Assembly (NCBI GenBank): GCA_009841255.1 | Contig: VXMD01000082.1 | Location: 162,479 to 226,478 of the forward strand | DNA: 64,000 bases | Reading direction: 5' to 3' | Origin: Candidatus Poribacteria bacterium | GTDB taxonomy: Bacteria; Poribacteria; WGA-4E; WGA-3G | Shown: positions 7,687-16,586 of the stretch, one piece after another | How the letters are laid out: each line of letters opens with the position of its first letter | Numbering within the stretch: position 1 is the stretch's first letter | Made by a program: the position numbers and the translations under genes | The notes under the pieces: model-generated | What the model was told of the DNA's origin: nothing | The model's input: only the letters and a program-made list of their open reading frames with translations | The model's database searches: none

Positions 7687-9135
7687 CTAAGGTGTTACAG
7701 GCTTAACACAACGGAAACCGAAATCATCGTTTGAAAAATTAGGGGGACCGTAGTCAATATCAGAAATTTTTACGTCTCGAGCAAACCTAATCCAAGAACC
7801 ACCACGTAATACGCGCGACGATTTACGATTAAAAAATCCATTTATAATGTCTGTGACACTATCAGCACCAGCAATTGGATTGCGACCAGGTGAAGTTTTG
7901 TAAAAATCGCTGTCAGGCTCATCAAGACACCACTCCCAAACATTACCCACCATATCATACAATCCATACCTGTTAGGTGGATAACTACCAACAGGAGTTG
8001 TACCGCCAACATTCCTTGCGTGGTTTGCCTTACTGAAATCAATCGAATTACCCCACGGATACCTTTGATCTGTTAATCCACCACGCGCTGCTTTTTCCCA
8101 TTCTGCTTGTGTCGGAAGACGCTTATCTACCCATTTCGCATAAGCCCTTGCACCATGCCAACTCACATTGGCAACAGCATGGTCGCCTTTACCAATAGGA
8201 TAATTATTTCCACTCCAGTCTTTCAGATAGTTCCCATCATGATATCTCCAAGGAATATGATCTTTCTGCCACTGTGGATTGGCATCAACAAACATCTTAT
8301 ATTGTGCATTTGTAACCTCATATACATCCATGTAAAATGCATCAACGTAGACAGTATGTATCCACTTCTCGCCATCGAATGCCTTATCATTGCTCCCCAT
8401 TTGAAACTCACCTGCGGGAATCAAAACCATGTTAGGATCGGATGGACTCAGAAGAATTTGAGCCTTACCAGAAACTTCTACCCCCTGATCAGGTGTTAAA
8501 ACCTCATCAGCATCAGAGGGACTGAAAGGATTTTCCACCTCTTGAAGTATACCGCCTATCATCCTAAAATGCTTCTTGATTGCTTTTTTGGGGTCATGTA
8601 AGGGCTCACCTTTTTTGACCTCCCGCCTAATATAGGTGATAGACACAGTGTCCCTGTGTGTATCAGCCAAAGCGATCTCTTCAATGCGCGCGCGATCTCC
8701 CAGACCGACGTCGTCAACAGTTCGGAACGTCTTTTTATCCACTACATTGAGATCCAAAAAGACACCCGATCCACCTCCCCAGTCAGCTAAAAGCACAAAA
8801 ATATAGCGATTACTTTCAACAGTATCCTGAGGGAAGATGGTGTAACTACTATGAGAAGTACGTCCATATATTTCATGTTTTTCAGTCAAGACGATTCGAT
8901 CAGGATAATGGGTTACGCCTTCACCTTCAAAAATCACTTCATCATTCCCATCTCCGCTTGACCACGTAACAATGAAAGTAATTTTGGTAAGTGCTTCCTC
9001 CAGAGGCATTCCCAATTCAACAAAACCCTCAATAGATTCTTTCTGCGGCCCTGTCACAGTCGGCTGTTGCGCAGACACAACTTGCTGGCTCAAGGCGAGT
9101 AACAGCAGGCAGATGATTATGCAAAAAATCTTCAT
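7687..9135 (-). CDS. Secreted SUMF1/formylglycine-enzyme-fold protein
   Basis: The start is set at 9135, where GGAG precedes ATG and a signal peptide (KIFCIIICLLLLALSQQVVSA) begins. The product is 482 residues. An N-terminal region of unknown fold covers about 220 residues. From about residue 240 a complete SUMF1-type domain follows (MVLIPAGEFQMGS, YEVTNAQYKMF, VSWHGARAYAKW, RLPTQAEWEKAARGG, YDMVGNVWEWC, RVLRGGSW, FGFRCV). The paired cysteines after RGGS that activate sulfatases in true formylglycine-generating enzymes are missing, since the sequence reads RGGSWIRFARD. It is therefore more likely a non-sulfatase-activating relative, possibly a binding or structural protein. Confidence 0.85.
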   Translation of the reverse strand: MKIFCIIICLLLLALSQQVVSAQQPTVTGPQKESIEGFVELGMPLEEALTKITFIVTWSSGDGNDEVIFEGEGVTHYPDRIVLTEKHEIYGRTSHSSYTIFPQDTVESNRYIFVLLADWGGGSGVFLDLNVVDKKTFRTVDDVGLGDRARIEEIALADTHRDTVSITYIRREVKKGEPLHDPKKAIKKHFRMIGGILQEVENPFSPSDADEVLTPDQGVEVSGKAQILLSPSDPNMVLIPAGEFQMGSNDKAFDGEKWIHTVYVDAFYMDVYEVTNAQYKMFVDANPQWQKDHIPWRYHDGNYLKDWSGNNYPIGKGDHAVANVSWHGARAYAKWVDKRLPTQAEWEKAARGGLTDQRYPWGNSIDFSKANHARNVGGTTPVGSYPPNRYGLYDMVGNVWEWCLDEPDSDFYKTSPGRNPIAGADSVTDIINGFFNRKSSRVLRGGSWIRFARDVKISDIDYGPPNFSNDDFGFRCVKPVTP

Positions 9136-9197
9136 ATCTTCTCCATAACTACGGCACACGGCGTGTGCCTGATCGAGATTACAAATCCCTCCTACAA

Positions 9198-9986
9198 TTA
9201 ATACCATCCCACGAATTGCAAGTACTTATGCCAGAGGCTATCACCGCACAAAAGTACCAACAGAGCGGCACCTGCGAGGAAGGGACCATAAGGGATCGGG
9301 CTTTGGCGGCTTTTTACACCAGAGGCAATGAGGACAGTCCCGACAATCGCACCGCTGAATGCAGAAAAGGCTATCACCATCGCGAGTTCGGGCCACGCTC
9401 CGAGAAACAATCCGATGAGTGCCATCAGCTTGATGTCGCCACCCCCCATCGCTTTTTTGCGTAAGACAGCACTTCCAATTACGGCAATTAACCATAACAT
9501 CAGCCAGCCAGCAACGGCACCGATGAGACGTGTGAGCAGATACCAAACATCCGCACGTTGATACGCGATCGCGCAGACAATAACCAAACCGAGGATCAAC
9601 CCCGTCACAATGAGGACGTTTGGAATAATATAGTGCCTCACATCAATGACAGAAATCGGCAACAATACAGCAATGAAAGTAAGCGCGAGTAGCAGTTCGA
9701 GGGTCAACCCGAAGTGGTAGAACATGAACAGAAACAGCACTGCTGTTGCCAGTTCAACCAATGGATATACAACGGAAATTTTCGCCTTACAAGACCGACA
9801 TCTTCCCCGTAAAAGCAGATAACTTAAAACGGGGATGTTGTCATAAAAGCTTATGAGTTCATTACATTCGGGGCAAAAGGAGCGGCGTGGCGAATGAATG
9901 GATACGTCCGGGAGCGGAATGCGATAGATACACACATTGAGAAAACTACCGATTGCGGCACCCAACACGAAAATAAAAATCGGCAT
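9198..9986 (-). CDS. Type IV prepilin peptidase (A24)
   Basis: The 262-residue integral membrane protease cleaves type IV prepilins and pseudopilins and methylates the new N-terminus. The N-terminal methylase domain (GAAIGSFLNVCIYRIP) includes the zinc motif CPEC followed by CRSC. Catalytic aspartates are in VIDVRHYIIPN and GGGDIKLM. About eight transmembrane helices are apparent. It is followed on the same strand by the SUMF1-fold gene and preceded by a pseudopilin-like gene, so the latter is a plausible substrate. No clear ribosome-binding site is visible. Confidence 0.95.
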   Translation of the reverse strand: MPIFIFVLGAAIGSFLNVCIYRIPLPDVSIHSPRRSFCPECNELISFYDNIPVLSYLLLRGRCRSCKAKISVVYPLVELATAVLFLFMFYHFGLTLELLLALTFIAVLLPISVIDVRHYIIPNVLIVTGLILGLVIVCAIAYQRADVWYLLTRLIGAVAGWLMLWLIAVIGSAVLRKKAMGGGDIKLMALIGLFLGAWPELAMVIAFSAFSGAIVGTVLIASGVKSRQSPIPYGPFLAGAALLVLLCGDSLWHKYLQFVGWY

Positions 9987-10002
9987 ATTTTTATGGTTAA
10001 CA

Positions 10003-10092
10003 GTTGTCGGTTGTCGGTTAACGGTCAGAGCATCTCTTTAACCGAAAACTGATAACCGATAACCACTCCTCCGACAACTAACAACCGATAAC
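10003..10092. repeat. Degenerate TTATCGG/GTTGTCGG repeat block
   Basis: GTTAACAGTTGTCGGTTGTC, TGATAACCGATAACC and AACAACCGATAACTC words fill the spacer between the pseudopilin-like and prepilin peptidase genes. Confidence 0.6.
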
Positions 10093-10095
10093 TCA

Positions 10096-10530
10096 CTACC
10101 ACCAATACTTTTCACCGAGACGCGCGTCCGCATGATAGACTCTGCTGATCTCCGCGACACCGCCGATTCGATATTTTTCGGGGACACGCGGGTGATTTTT
10201 CGCAATTCCTACCTTGTAGATATTTTGATGGAGAACATAGTTCCCACCCCAAGGTGTCTTCGGAATAGATTCCAGATAGTTCCCACGCCATCCTTCAACA
10301 CCAGGATCTTTTATCAAGGCATCTAAATTTGTTGGATACGCACCGGTGTGCTTGAAGTATTTCTTGATGGCAAGGGCAATGGTTTCGACCTCTATATCCG
10401 CCGTGCTCACCTTTCGATATTCCTGCCATGGTGGGAAAGAAAGTGCCACAATGACAACGGCTATAATAACAAGGATAAGAAGCTGAAGTCGAGTCATCCC
10501 GCTGTTTTCGGTAATGTCTTTCTTTCGCAT
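10096..10530 (-). CDS. Pseudopilin-like protein (GspG-related)
   Basis: The 144-residue protein has a prepilin-like N-terminus: a short charged leader, a Gly (NSG|MTRLQLL) and a long hydrophobic helix (LILVIIAVVIVALSF). The C-terminal part resembles GspG major pseudopilins, with IALAIKKYFKHTGAYPTNLDAL and a WRGNYLESIPKTPWGGNY segment. It would form part of a pseudopilus or a type IV-like filament. Position +5 of the predicted mature chain is Gln rather than the usual Glu, which is needed for assembly in many pseudopilins. The adjacent prepilin peptidase gene is the likely processing enzyme. Confidence 0.75.
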   Translation of the reverse strand: MRKKDITENSGMTRLQLLILVIIAVVIVALSFPPWQEYRKVSTADIEVETIALAIKKYFKHTGAYPTNLDALIKDPGVEGWRGNYLESIPKTPWGGNYVLHQNIYKVGIAKNHPRVPEKYRIGGVAEISRVYHADARLGEKYWW

Positions 10531-10566
10531 GGGTCTTTTTGGAGAATCGGAGTTCCCTCCTACAAT

Positions 10567-11994
10567 TTAACTCGCAGAACTCGGTCGCGAAATGCCATAT
10601 CGGTTCATTTTCTTGTACAAGTTGCTCCGTTCCACCTGTAATGCTTCTGCGGTACGTCGGATGTTCCACTTATTTTCTTCCAAAGCCGCAAGGATGCATT
10701 GCGCTTCGGCAGTATCCATCATCTTGCTCAGAGCCGTCCCAGGTGTGTAGAGCGGTATCCCCAGAGCAGACTGTAAGGCATCTTGATTCAGAGTTGCACC
10801 TGGCGATGAATATGAGGAAGTAGGTTGAGGTGTCAATAACAAAGCCTCGGCGACATCGGGTGCCATCACAACATTTCGATTTACCATAATCAGGAGACGT
10901 TCAACGATGTTTTTTAACTCTCGGATGTTCCCAGGCCACTTGTAACTTTGAAACACAGTATAAGCCCTTGGATCAATGACTTTTGGATGGGATGCCATAT
11001 TGAGTTGCAAACGCTCAGCAAAGTATTTTACTAACATCGGAATATCTTCTGTACGTTCTCGAAGCGGTGGAACGGTAATAGGTACAACATTAAGCCGATA
11101 GAAAAGGTCACGTCGAAACCCCCCCTTTTCAATCTCTTCAGGGAGGTGTTTATTAGTTGCTGCGATAATTCGAACATCTACCGTCCGAATTTGATTTCCT
11201 CCAAGACGTTCGACTTCACCGGTTTCAATGACGCGCAGGACCTTCGCTTGCGCTTTTAAACTCATATCGCCAATTTCATCAAGAAAGATAGTTCCACCGT
11301 GAGCGAGTTCAAAACGTCCCTGTCTTCGTGAATCTGCACCAGTAAAAGCACCGCGTTCATGTCCAAAGAGTTCACTCTCAATGAGTTCATCGGGCAGAGC
11401 GGCACAGTTGAGGGGAATAAAGGTTTTCGCGGCACGTCTGCTCTGTCGGTGGATCGCATTCGCAACAAGTTGCTTACCCGTGCCATTCTCGCCAGAGATG
11501 AGAACACCGAGCTTACTCCCCGCGACCCGTTCAATCTGTGAGCGGAGGTGCGAAATAACAGCACTCTCACCTACCATTTCGTCGGTGGGTGTAATTTGTG
11601 ATTTTAGAATCTCATTTTCTTGCGATAAGCGTGATATATCCAAAAACGGCTGAACACTGGAGAGAATTTTATCAATACTAATCGGTTTTGCGATATATCG
11701 CTTTGCCCCGAGTTCCATCGTCTTAACAGCAATTTCAATATCTTGTTGCGCAGACATCATCACCACATTTAACTCTGGATAGCGTTCACGAAGTTTTACA
11801 AGCGTCTGAACACCATCCATTCCATTTTCCATGCGGATATCCAACAGCACAAGATCTACATCGGACTTGACGCACTGTTGCAATGCTGCCTCACCACTCG
11901 CCGCTGTGAGAGCTTGGTACCCGCGCATTTTGAGCCCTTGGGACAACATTTTAAGCGTATTTTTTTCGTCATCTACAATCAGAATGGTTTCCAT
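10567..11994 (-). CDS. Sigma-54 dependent response regulator (NtrC/NtrX family)
   Basis: The 475-residue activator has three domains. The receiver (1-120) carries the phospho-acceptor Asp in LLDIRM near residue 51 and the Lys in AKPIS. The AAA+ domain (about 140-375) has Walker A GENGTGKQ, the GAFTGA sigma-54 contact loop and Walker B GGTIFLDEIGD. A Fis-type helix-turn-helix (NIRRTAEALQVERSNLYKK) closes it. It activates RNA polymerase carrying RpoN. The gene follows a histidine kinase on the same strand, so the two probably form a pair. The spacer between them holds a CTGCCC/GGGCAG hairpin 22 bases from this start. Confidence 0.95.
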   Translation of the reverse strand: METILIVDDEKNTLKMLSQGLKMRGYQALTAASGEAALQQCVKSDVDLVLLDIRMENGMDGVQTLVKLRERYPELNVVMMSAQQDIEIAVKTMELGAKRYIAKPISIDKILSSVQPFLDISRLSQENEILKSQITPTDEMVGESAVISHLRSQIERVAGSKLGVLISGENGTGKQLVANAIHRQSRRAAKTFIPLNCAALPDELIESELFGHERGAFTGADSRRQGRFELAHGGTIFLDEIGDMSLKAQAKVLRVIETGEVERLGGNQIRTVDVRIIAATNKHLPEEIEKGGFRRDLFYRLNVVPITVPPLRERTEDIPMLVKYFAERLQLNMASHPKVIDPRAYTVFQSYKWPGNIRELKNIVERLLIMVNRNVVMAPDVAEALLLTPQPTSSYSSPGATLNQDALQSALGIPLYTPGTALSKMMDTAEAQCILAALEENKWNIRRTAEALQVERSNLYKKMNRYGISRPSSAS

Positions 11995-12016
11995 ATTTTT
12001 AATTACGGTGCTGGTG

Positions 12017-12043
12017 CCTGCCCTCCATTCTATTCTGGGCAGG
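12017..12043. repeat. CCTGCCC..GGGCAGG hairpin upstream of the response regulator
   Basis: CCTGCCC and GGGCAGG arms enclose TCCATTCTATTCT. It matches the hairpin family at 5857 and 37657. Confidence 0.6.
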
Positions 12044-12205
12044 TAGTTGGTTTTCTCAAACGGATACTCTTAGCGCTGCAGTTAATAGGGAGCAAGTTTA
12101 GTCTTCAATGCCCATTACCTAATCTTCGGTTTCCAGTTCACTCACCAAGTTCGTGCGCGGTATTAATTCTTCATCCGCCGATGTAGATTCCCCAGAGTGG
12201 GTCTC

Positions 12206-14182
12206 TCAGTCATGGGGAAAATGGATACGGACAGTCGTGCCTACGCCTTCAGTGCTTTGAAAGTCTATCTCAGCACCGTGCTCCGTGACAATCCTTCTAA
12301 CAATCGGCACGCCGAGCCCTCTACTACTTGCCTCCGACTTTGTCGTGTAATAAGGCACAAAGAGATTCGCCATAGTCTCTTCGGACATACCGTGACCAGT
12401 ATCTTGAATTTCCAGCGAAATCGTACCATTAATGGCTGTCGGCTCTCGGCTGTCGGCTGTCGGTGCATAGCGATTGCTATCGCTTTCATCTGCCACCAGA
12501 TTCTCTTGCTGACTGCCATTTGGTGTGAAATAGGTTTTAACCTTAAGCAATCCGCCCTCAGGCATCGCTTCAATTGCATTTTTCAGAAGATTGCCAAGTG
12601 CTTGTGTAATCTGTTCTGGATCAACTAAAAGCAGAGGAAGCGGAACTAACTCAGTGCTAACTTTAATTTTTGAGAGGTTTTCAAGCCAAAACTCCTCAGT
12701 AGAACCTTGTAGTACCGAGTCTACCTGCTCTGAACTCATCGGTGCGATTTCATTCTCCTGCTCAAGGTCCGGTATGTGTCTACCGGTGTACAACGTCAGA
12801 ACAGATCTCACAATGTCATTCAACTGGCTCCATTTCCGCTGGGGCTTTGGCACTCGTGCGAATTGATGGAACTCATCTATGAGTTTACCGATCCGGTCCA
12901 CTTCTTCAATGACTGTGTCGGTACACTCACTGAATATTTGCTCAAAAACTTCAGGATTCGATTTCGCCTGCTGCAGGTTTTCAACAGAGAGCCGAATCGG
13001 AAAGAGCGGGTTTTTAACCTCATGTGCCACCTGCCGTGCAGCATCCCTCCAAGTCGCAGCACGTTCCGCCGCCATGCGCTCTTCCATGCTTTGCTTCAGG
13101 TCCTGTGCCATTTGATTGAATCCCTCAGCAAGCTGCCCCACCTCGTTATGGGATTGGATTTTAACGCGATGATCAAGATCACCCGCTGCAATATGACCAA
13201 CTCCCTCACGTAGAACCGCGATAGGACGAGTAATCCGACGACTCATGATATAACTGATGAGATAAACTAACGCGAGTCCACCGATACCACTTAAAAGCAG
13301 CGTGATCGTAAGTTGCTGCTGCCATCTCACTTGACGTTCATGCGAATATGCAACGACCAAACCAACAGAAGGCACCTCGCGCGTCATCGTAAAGGGTGAG
13401 TTGAAAGGTGTTATCCGAAAAGCCGTAAAAGCGCGCCCATCGGTCTCTTCCGTTCCCTGTAAAAAGACTTTTTGCTCTGGCAGCCAACTCGGGAGCAATT
13501 TAAACCATCCTCTTCCTTGCGCCGTCTGAGAGGCGAAATTTAACGGTAGCCAATCCTCCCCTGTTGTCTGCGATTCGGTGTCGAAAGATGCTGTGTCCGA
13601 CATTTGGGACCTTCCTACAAGGAAGATCGGATGCTCATCTGATTGGATGCTCGTTTGGGTTGTCTCTAACCACGTTTGCAAGAGGCGGCCCCCCGTCACA
13701 AATCCCCAATCGCCGGCTTCCGTTACCTGAACGACATATTGTAGCCCCAAATCGCTCTGTTCGGGAATACTTCTGAGTTGTATATGTCCCTTCTCGTTGT
13801 CCGACGGATTATATAGTGGGTTCCTTCTTCCTACACGTGTATCGGGATATAGCAGTCTTCCGTCCGGAGCACCATACTCTAAAAGATCAAACTCTGGTGC
13901 CGGTAGATAACTAAACGGCGCTCCTCTTTCTATGACATCATGCAGCCTTACATCATTGGCAGTGGCATGGACCTCTTTCTGAATTTGGTTGAGCAACTTT
14001 TGATAATTGTTTGAAATCTGGGCTTGAATCCGCTCAACATAAGTTTCAATTTCCCGTCTAAAAGCGCGCCGAATCAGGAAACTGGTACTCCCAAAGATAA
14101 CGCCAAACATGACAAGAAAGACGAAGCCGTAAGCGATAAATATTTTATCATGGAATCGTAAACCGGAAAGCCTATTCCTCAT
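12206..14182 (-). CDS. Membrane sensor histidine kinase (NtrY-like)
   Basis: The 658-residue kinase has two transmembrane helices (about residues 14-36 and 293-315) flanking a periplasmic sensor domain. A HAMP domain follows (RRITRPIAVLREGVGHI). The HisKA domain carries the phospho-acceptor His in RQVAHEVKNPLFP. The HATPase domain shows GNLLKNAIEAMPEGG, DTGHGMS and RGLGVPIVRRI. Between the N box and the G1 box there is an insertion of about 30 residues rich in Ser, Asp and Pro (for example PTADSREPTA) encoded by the CTGTCGG repeat words of the spacers. It most likely phosphorylates the downstream sigma-54 activator. Confidence 0.93.
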   Translation of the reverse strand: MRNRLSGLRFHDKIFIAYGFVFLVMFGVIFGSTSFLIRRAFRREIETYVERIQAQISNNYQKLLNQIQKEVHATANDVRLHDVIERGAPFSYLPAPEFDLLEYGAPDGRLLYPDTRVGRRNPLYNPSDNEKGHIQLRSIPEQSDLGLQYVVQVTEAGDWGFVTGGRLLQTWLETTQTSIQSDEHPIFLVGRSQMSDTASFDTESQTTGEDWLPLNFASQTAQGRGWFKLLPSWLPEQKVFLQGTEETDGRAFTAFRITPFNSPFTMTREVPSVGLVVAYSHERQVRWQQQLTITLLLSGIGGLALVYLISYIMSRRITRPIAVLREGVGHIAAGDLDHRVKIQSHNEVGQLAEGFNQMAQDLKQSMEERMAAERAATWRDAARQVAHEVKNPLFPIRLSVENLQQAKSNPEVFEQIFSECTDTVIEEVDRIGKLIDEFHQFARVPKPQRKWSQLNDIVRSVLTLYTGRHIPDLEQENEIAPMSSEQVDSVLQGSTEEFWLENLSKIKVSTELVPLPLLLVDPEQITQALGNLLKNAIEAMPEGGLLKVKTYFTPNGSQQENLVADESDSNRYAPTADSREPTAINGTISLEIQDTGHGMSEETMANLFVPYYTTKSEASSRGLGVPIVRRIVTEHGAEIDFQSTEGVGTTVRIHFPHD

Positions 14183-14188
14183 TTTTTT

Positions 14189-14275
14189 TATAGTTCTCAG
14201 TTCTCAGCTCTCAGCTCTCAGTTAAGAGGTTCTCGTTTAAGAATTCTCTTGTGACTGTTAACCGATATCTGTTAA
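14189..14275. repeat. CTCAG/TTAACCGATA repeat block
   Basis: AGTTCTCAGTTCTCAGCTCT repeats followed by AAGAGGTTCTCGTTTAAG and TGTTAACCGATATC fill the spacer between the kinase and the isomerase gene. Confidence 0.55.
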
Positions 14276-15669
14276 CTGCCCACCCCTAAAAAAGATCGGA
14301 AATTCTGTTTATAGCCTTCAACCCCATCCTGCAGATATGTTAACTCACTCCCGCCATTATTGTCAAGATGTAACCCCTGGAGCCTACCTTTCACGGCAAT
14401 AGTGTCCATTAAGAGACGCATCAATTGACAAACAGACTGAATATCCCGCTTCGAGACGGTCAGCGTTGCGGTGGGAACACTGTTATCACTAAAGTCTAAA
14501 GCAGTCCCACGATACGAAGCAGTCTGCATGTGCGTCATGGATAAACCTTCAAACACGGTTAATTTGCTGTCCATTCCAGTCTCTTTCGGCAGTACTAAAT
14601 CGGGACCAAGTTCCTCCCAATGGATAAACAAAACGACTTTATCTCTGGGACCGGCGATAATACCGTTGAGAATAGAGTGATTGCTCGTGGGTCCCTTCGC
14701 ACTTATGACATTAGCACCCCCGTTGCGTTCCTGAATAGATTCCGTATAAAGCTGGACAAACCATTCACCGAGACAGCTACTATCAGCGTAGTTGTAAAAG
14801 ACAATGGTTCCTTTTCTATCAACTTCTTCAAAGAGATGAACCCATCGCGCCAATTGATAGGCGATGTTATCCTGATGATTATAAGCGAGATTAAAGGCCG
14901 CTTGTGCCTGACTCACACCTTCAATAACGGCACGAATTCGGGTATCGGGAGTTTCGCCCTTTCCAGCTGTCATAGCTAGGAAAAACAACCCGACTGGAGA
15001 GAAAGCCGAAAACCGTCCGCCAACGCCATCGGGAACAGGAAGCAGTGTATCCCCGTAGAAAGGTGATTGTTTATGCATTCGGAAGAGCACACTATCGGCG
15101 GTTAATCCGGTAGTGGCAAGGACTTGTTGCTGCCAATTTACATCATCAAGCGCATCACGGATAACCATCAACGCAGCCATAGTTTCGGTCGTTGTTCCGG
15201 ATTTGCTAATAACATTAAAGAGTGTTTTATCAAGGAGGCCTCTCGCTTTGAGCATTTCAAGTAAGCCCGAAAGCTTGCGCGGATCGAAGGTATCGCCTGC
15301 GAAATAGACTTCGGGGGCACCCCCGCGTTCTTCAACCGACAGCGAGTTATGATACGGATGGTTGAAGGAATCGTGGAAGACACGGGCACTCAGGTCAGAA
15401 CCCCCCACTCCAATGGTGACCAACACCGAAAACGCCTCACGTGCGCGTGTGGCTGATGCCGCGACCTGGGCAATATCCTCGGCTTGGAGATGACTGCGGG
15501 TCCACGCACGAAGTCCATGCGCCAACTCAGTAAGCGGTGCTTCCGTTTCCTCTTGAAATAGAAGGTGAATCCTTTGCAAAGCGGTATCAACCTTCTGTTG
15601 CGACGCCTGCGGGAACGAATCAACCCTCCCATTTTCAACTAAAAAATGTAACTTGTTGATCAAATCCAT
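14272..15669 (-). CDS. pgi: Glucose-6-phosphate isomerase
   Basis: The 465-residue enzyme interconverts glucose 6-phosphate and fructose 6-phosphate in the cytoplasm. Phosphosugar-binding motifs are clear: TIGVGGSDLSA, ISKSGTTTET (residues about 155-165) and GVGGRFSAFSP. The SIS-domain C-terminal segment NGGANVISAKGPTSNHS follows. The length fits the short bacterial form. GGAG sits close to the ATG at 15669, and a repeat tail ends about eight bases upstream. Together with the following cupin it suggests hexose-phosphate metabolism. Confidence 0.93.
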   Translation of the reverse strand: MDLINKLHFLVENGRVDSFPQASQQKVDTALQRIHLLFQEETEAPLTELAHGLRAWTRSHLQAEDIAQVAASATRAREAFSVLVTIGVGGSDLSARVFHDSFNHPYHNSLSVEERGGAPEVYFAGDTFDPRKLSGLLEMLKARGLLDKTLFNVISKSGTTTETMAALMVIRDALDDVNWQQQVLATTGLTADSVLFRMHKQSPFYGDTLLPVPDGVGGRFSAFSPVGLFFLAMTAGKGETPDTRIRAVIEGVSQAQAAFNLAYNHQDNIAYQLARWVHLFEEVDRKGTIVFYNYADSSCLGEWFVQLYTESIQERNGGANVISAKGPTSNHSILNGIIAGPRDKVVLFIHWEELGPDLVLPKETGMDSKLTVFEGLSMTHMQTASYRGTALDFSDNSVPTATLTVSKRDIQSVCQLMRLLMDTIAVKGRLQGLHLDNNGGSELTYLQDGVEGYKQNFRSFLGVGS

Positions 15670-15676
15670 TCTCCAT

Positions 15677-15967
15677 TTTTTAAACGTACCTTGCGGAAAA
15701 ACAACGGGGTCCGTGCTTGAAAGGTTTCTTCTTAAATCCGCGCTCCACTTCGTTACGCGCTACGGTTTCGAATTATGAGGAAGACAGCAGCCTGCAACAA
15801 TACGCAGAAATACCGGATTTAGTCTGGGGTTAGACTAAACCCATTCCTTGTATTACATTGCAAAAACACGCAGGCGGATCTACGGAAAGACACCTTATGC
15901 ATCAAACCCACCTAACCGAACCGCAAGGAAACATTAAAAAACCGAACTGTAAGGTAAATTTAAAAAA
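15677..15967. repeat. Composite inverted intergenic element between pgi and the cupin gene
   Basis: The spacer is almost entirely repeat. A minus-strand type B copy (GCGCGTAACGAAGTGGAGCG) has its tail facing the pgi start. A plus-strand type A copy (GCCTGCAACAATACGC to ACGCAGGCGGA) has its tail facing the cupin stop codon. The tail is duplicated on the right, and the cupin's TAA lies inside it. Confidence 0.8.
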
Positions 15968-16328
15968 TTCTGCCATACTTGTCTGAAAGACGAACGATAT
16001 CCTCTTCGTCAAAGTGCCCAAACGCAATTTCGAGTATTCGATAGTCCTTAGATTCCCCGATAAGTTGATGTTTAGCACCTTGCGGAATAAATACGGGTTC
16101 CATGGGGGTGGGACGCTGAATTGTGCCATCAAGGTTTATACAAGCCCCCTCATCAAGCGGAATCCATAATTCACTGCGATGGTGGTGATACTGATAACTT
16201 ACCTGCTCGCCTGCCCGAATTTCCAAAATTTTGACGGTAACGGGTTGATTGAGGACGTATTGTATAAAACGCCCCCAAGGTTTTTCAATTGTTATGATTT
16301 CCTGAAGTTCTTTCGGGCATACAGCCAT
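15960..16328 (-). CDS. Cupin, phosphomannose isomerase type II-like
   Basis: The 122-residue single-domain cupin matches the C-terminal metal-binding domain of type II mannose-6-phosphate isomerase/GDP-mannose pyrophosphorylase. It opens with EKPWGRFIQY and contains the metal-ligand pattern HHHRSELW, followed by FIPQGAKHQLIG and ILEIAFGHFDEEDIVRLSDKYGR. It may isomerise a phosphorylated sugar or bind one. GGAG lies nine bases upstream of the ATG at 16328. The stop codon is formed by the TTAAA of an adjoining repeat tail. It sits next to pgi on the same strand. Confidence 0.85.
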   Translation of the reverse strand: MAVCPKELQEIITIEKPWGRFIQYVLNQPVTVKILEIRAGEQVSYQYHHHRSELWIPLDEGACINLDGTIQRPTPMEPVFIPQGAKHQLIGESKDYRILEIAFGHFDEEDIVRLSDKYGRIF

Positions 16329-16479
16329 GATCCAATTCTCCGTGCCGAATCGTTTGAAAACCTACCTATAGATGAAAAAATACTTACCAAAATATAATAG
16401 ATAGTGTATCATATCAGTAGCCTATAGTCAACTCAAAAGAGGCACATACTTAAACACAGTCCAAACCGCATAGACGGGT

Positions 16480-16586
16480 TTGGGTTTACCCAAGACAGCA
16501 GCCTGCAACAACGGCACAGGCGGGTCTACGGAAAGACACCTTATGCATCAAACCCACCTCACCGAACCACAAGGTATAATTAAAAA
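16480..16586 (+). repeat. Tail-type intergenic repeat, type A copy running into a gene
   Basis: GCAGCCTGCAACAACGGCAC opens the copy and CCACAAGGTATAATTAAAAA closes it. The serine hydrolase reading frame continues through the second half without a stop. Confidence 0.75.

Noticed and set aside
7687..9135. True formylglycine-generating (sulfatase-activating) enzyme
   Set aside because: The catalytic cysteines after RGGS are missing, and no sulfatase gene is in the window.
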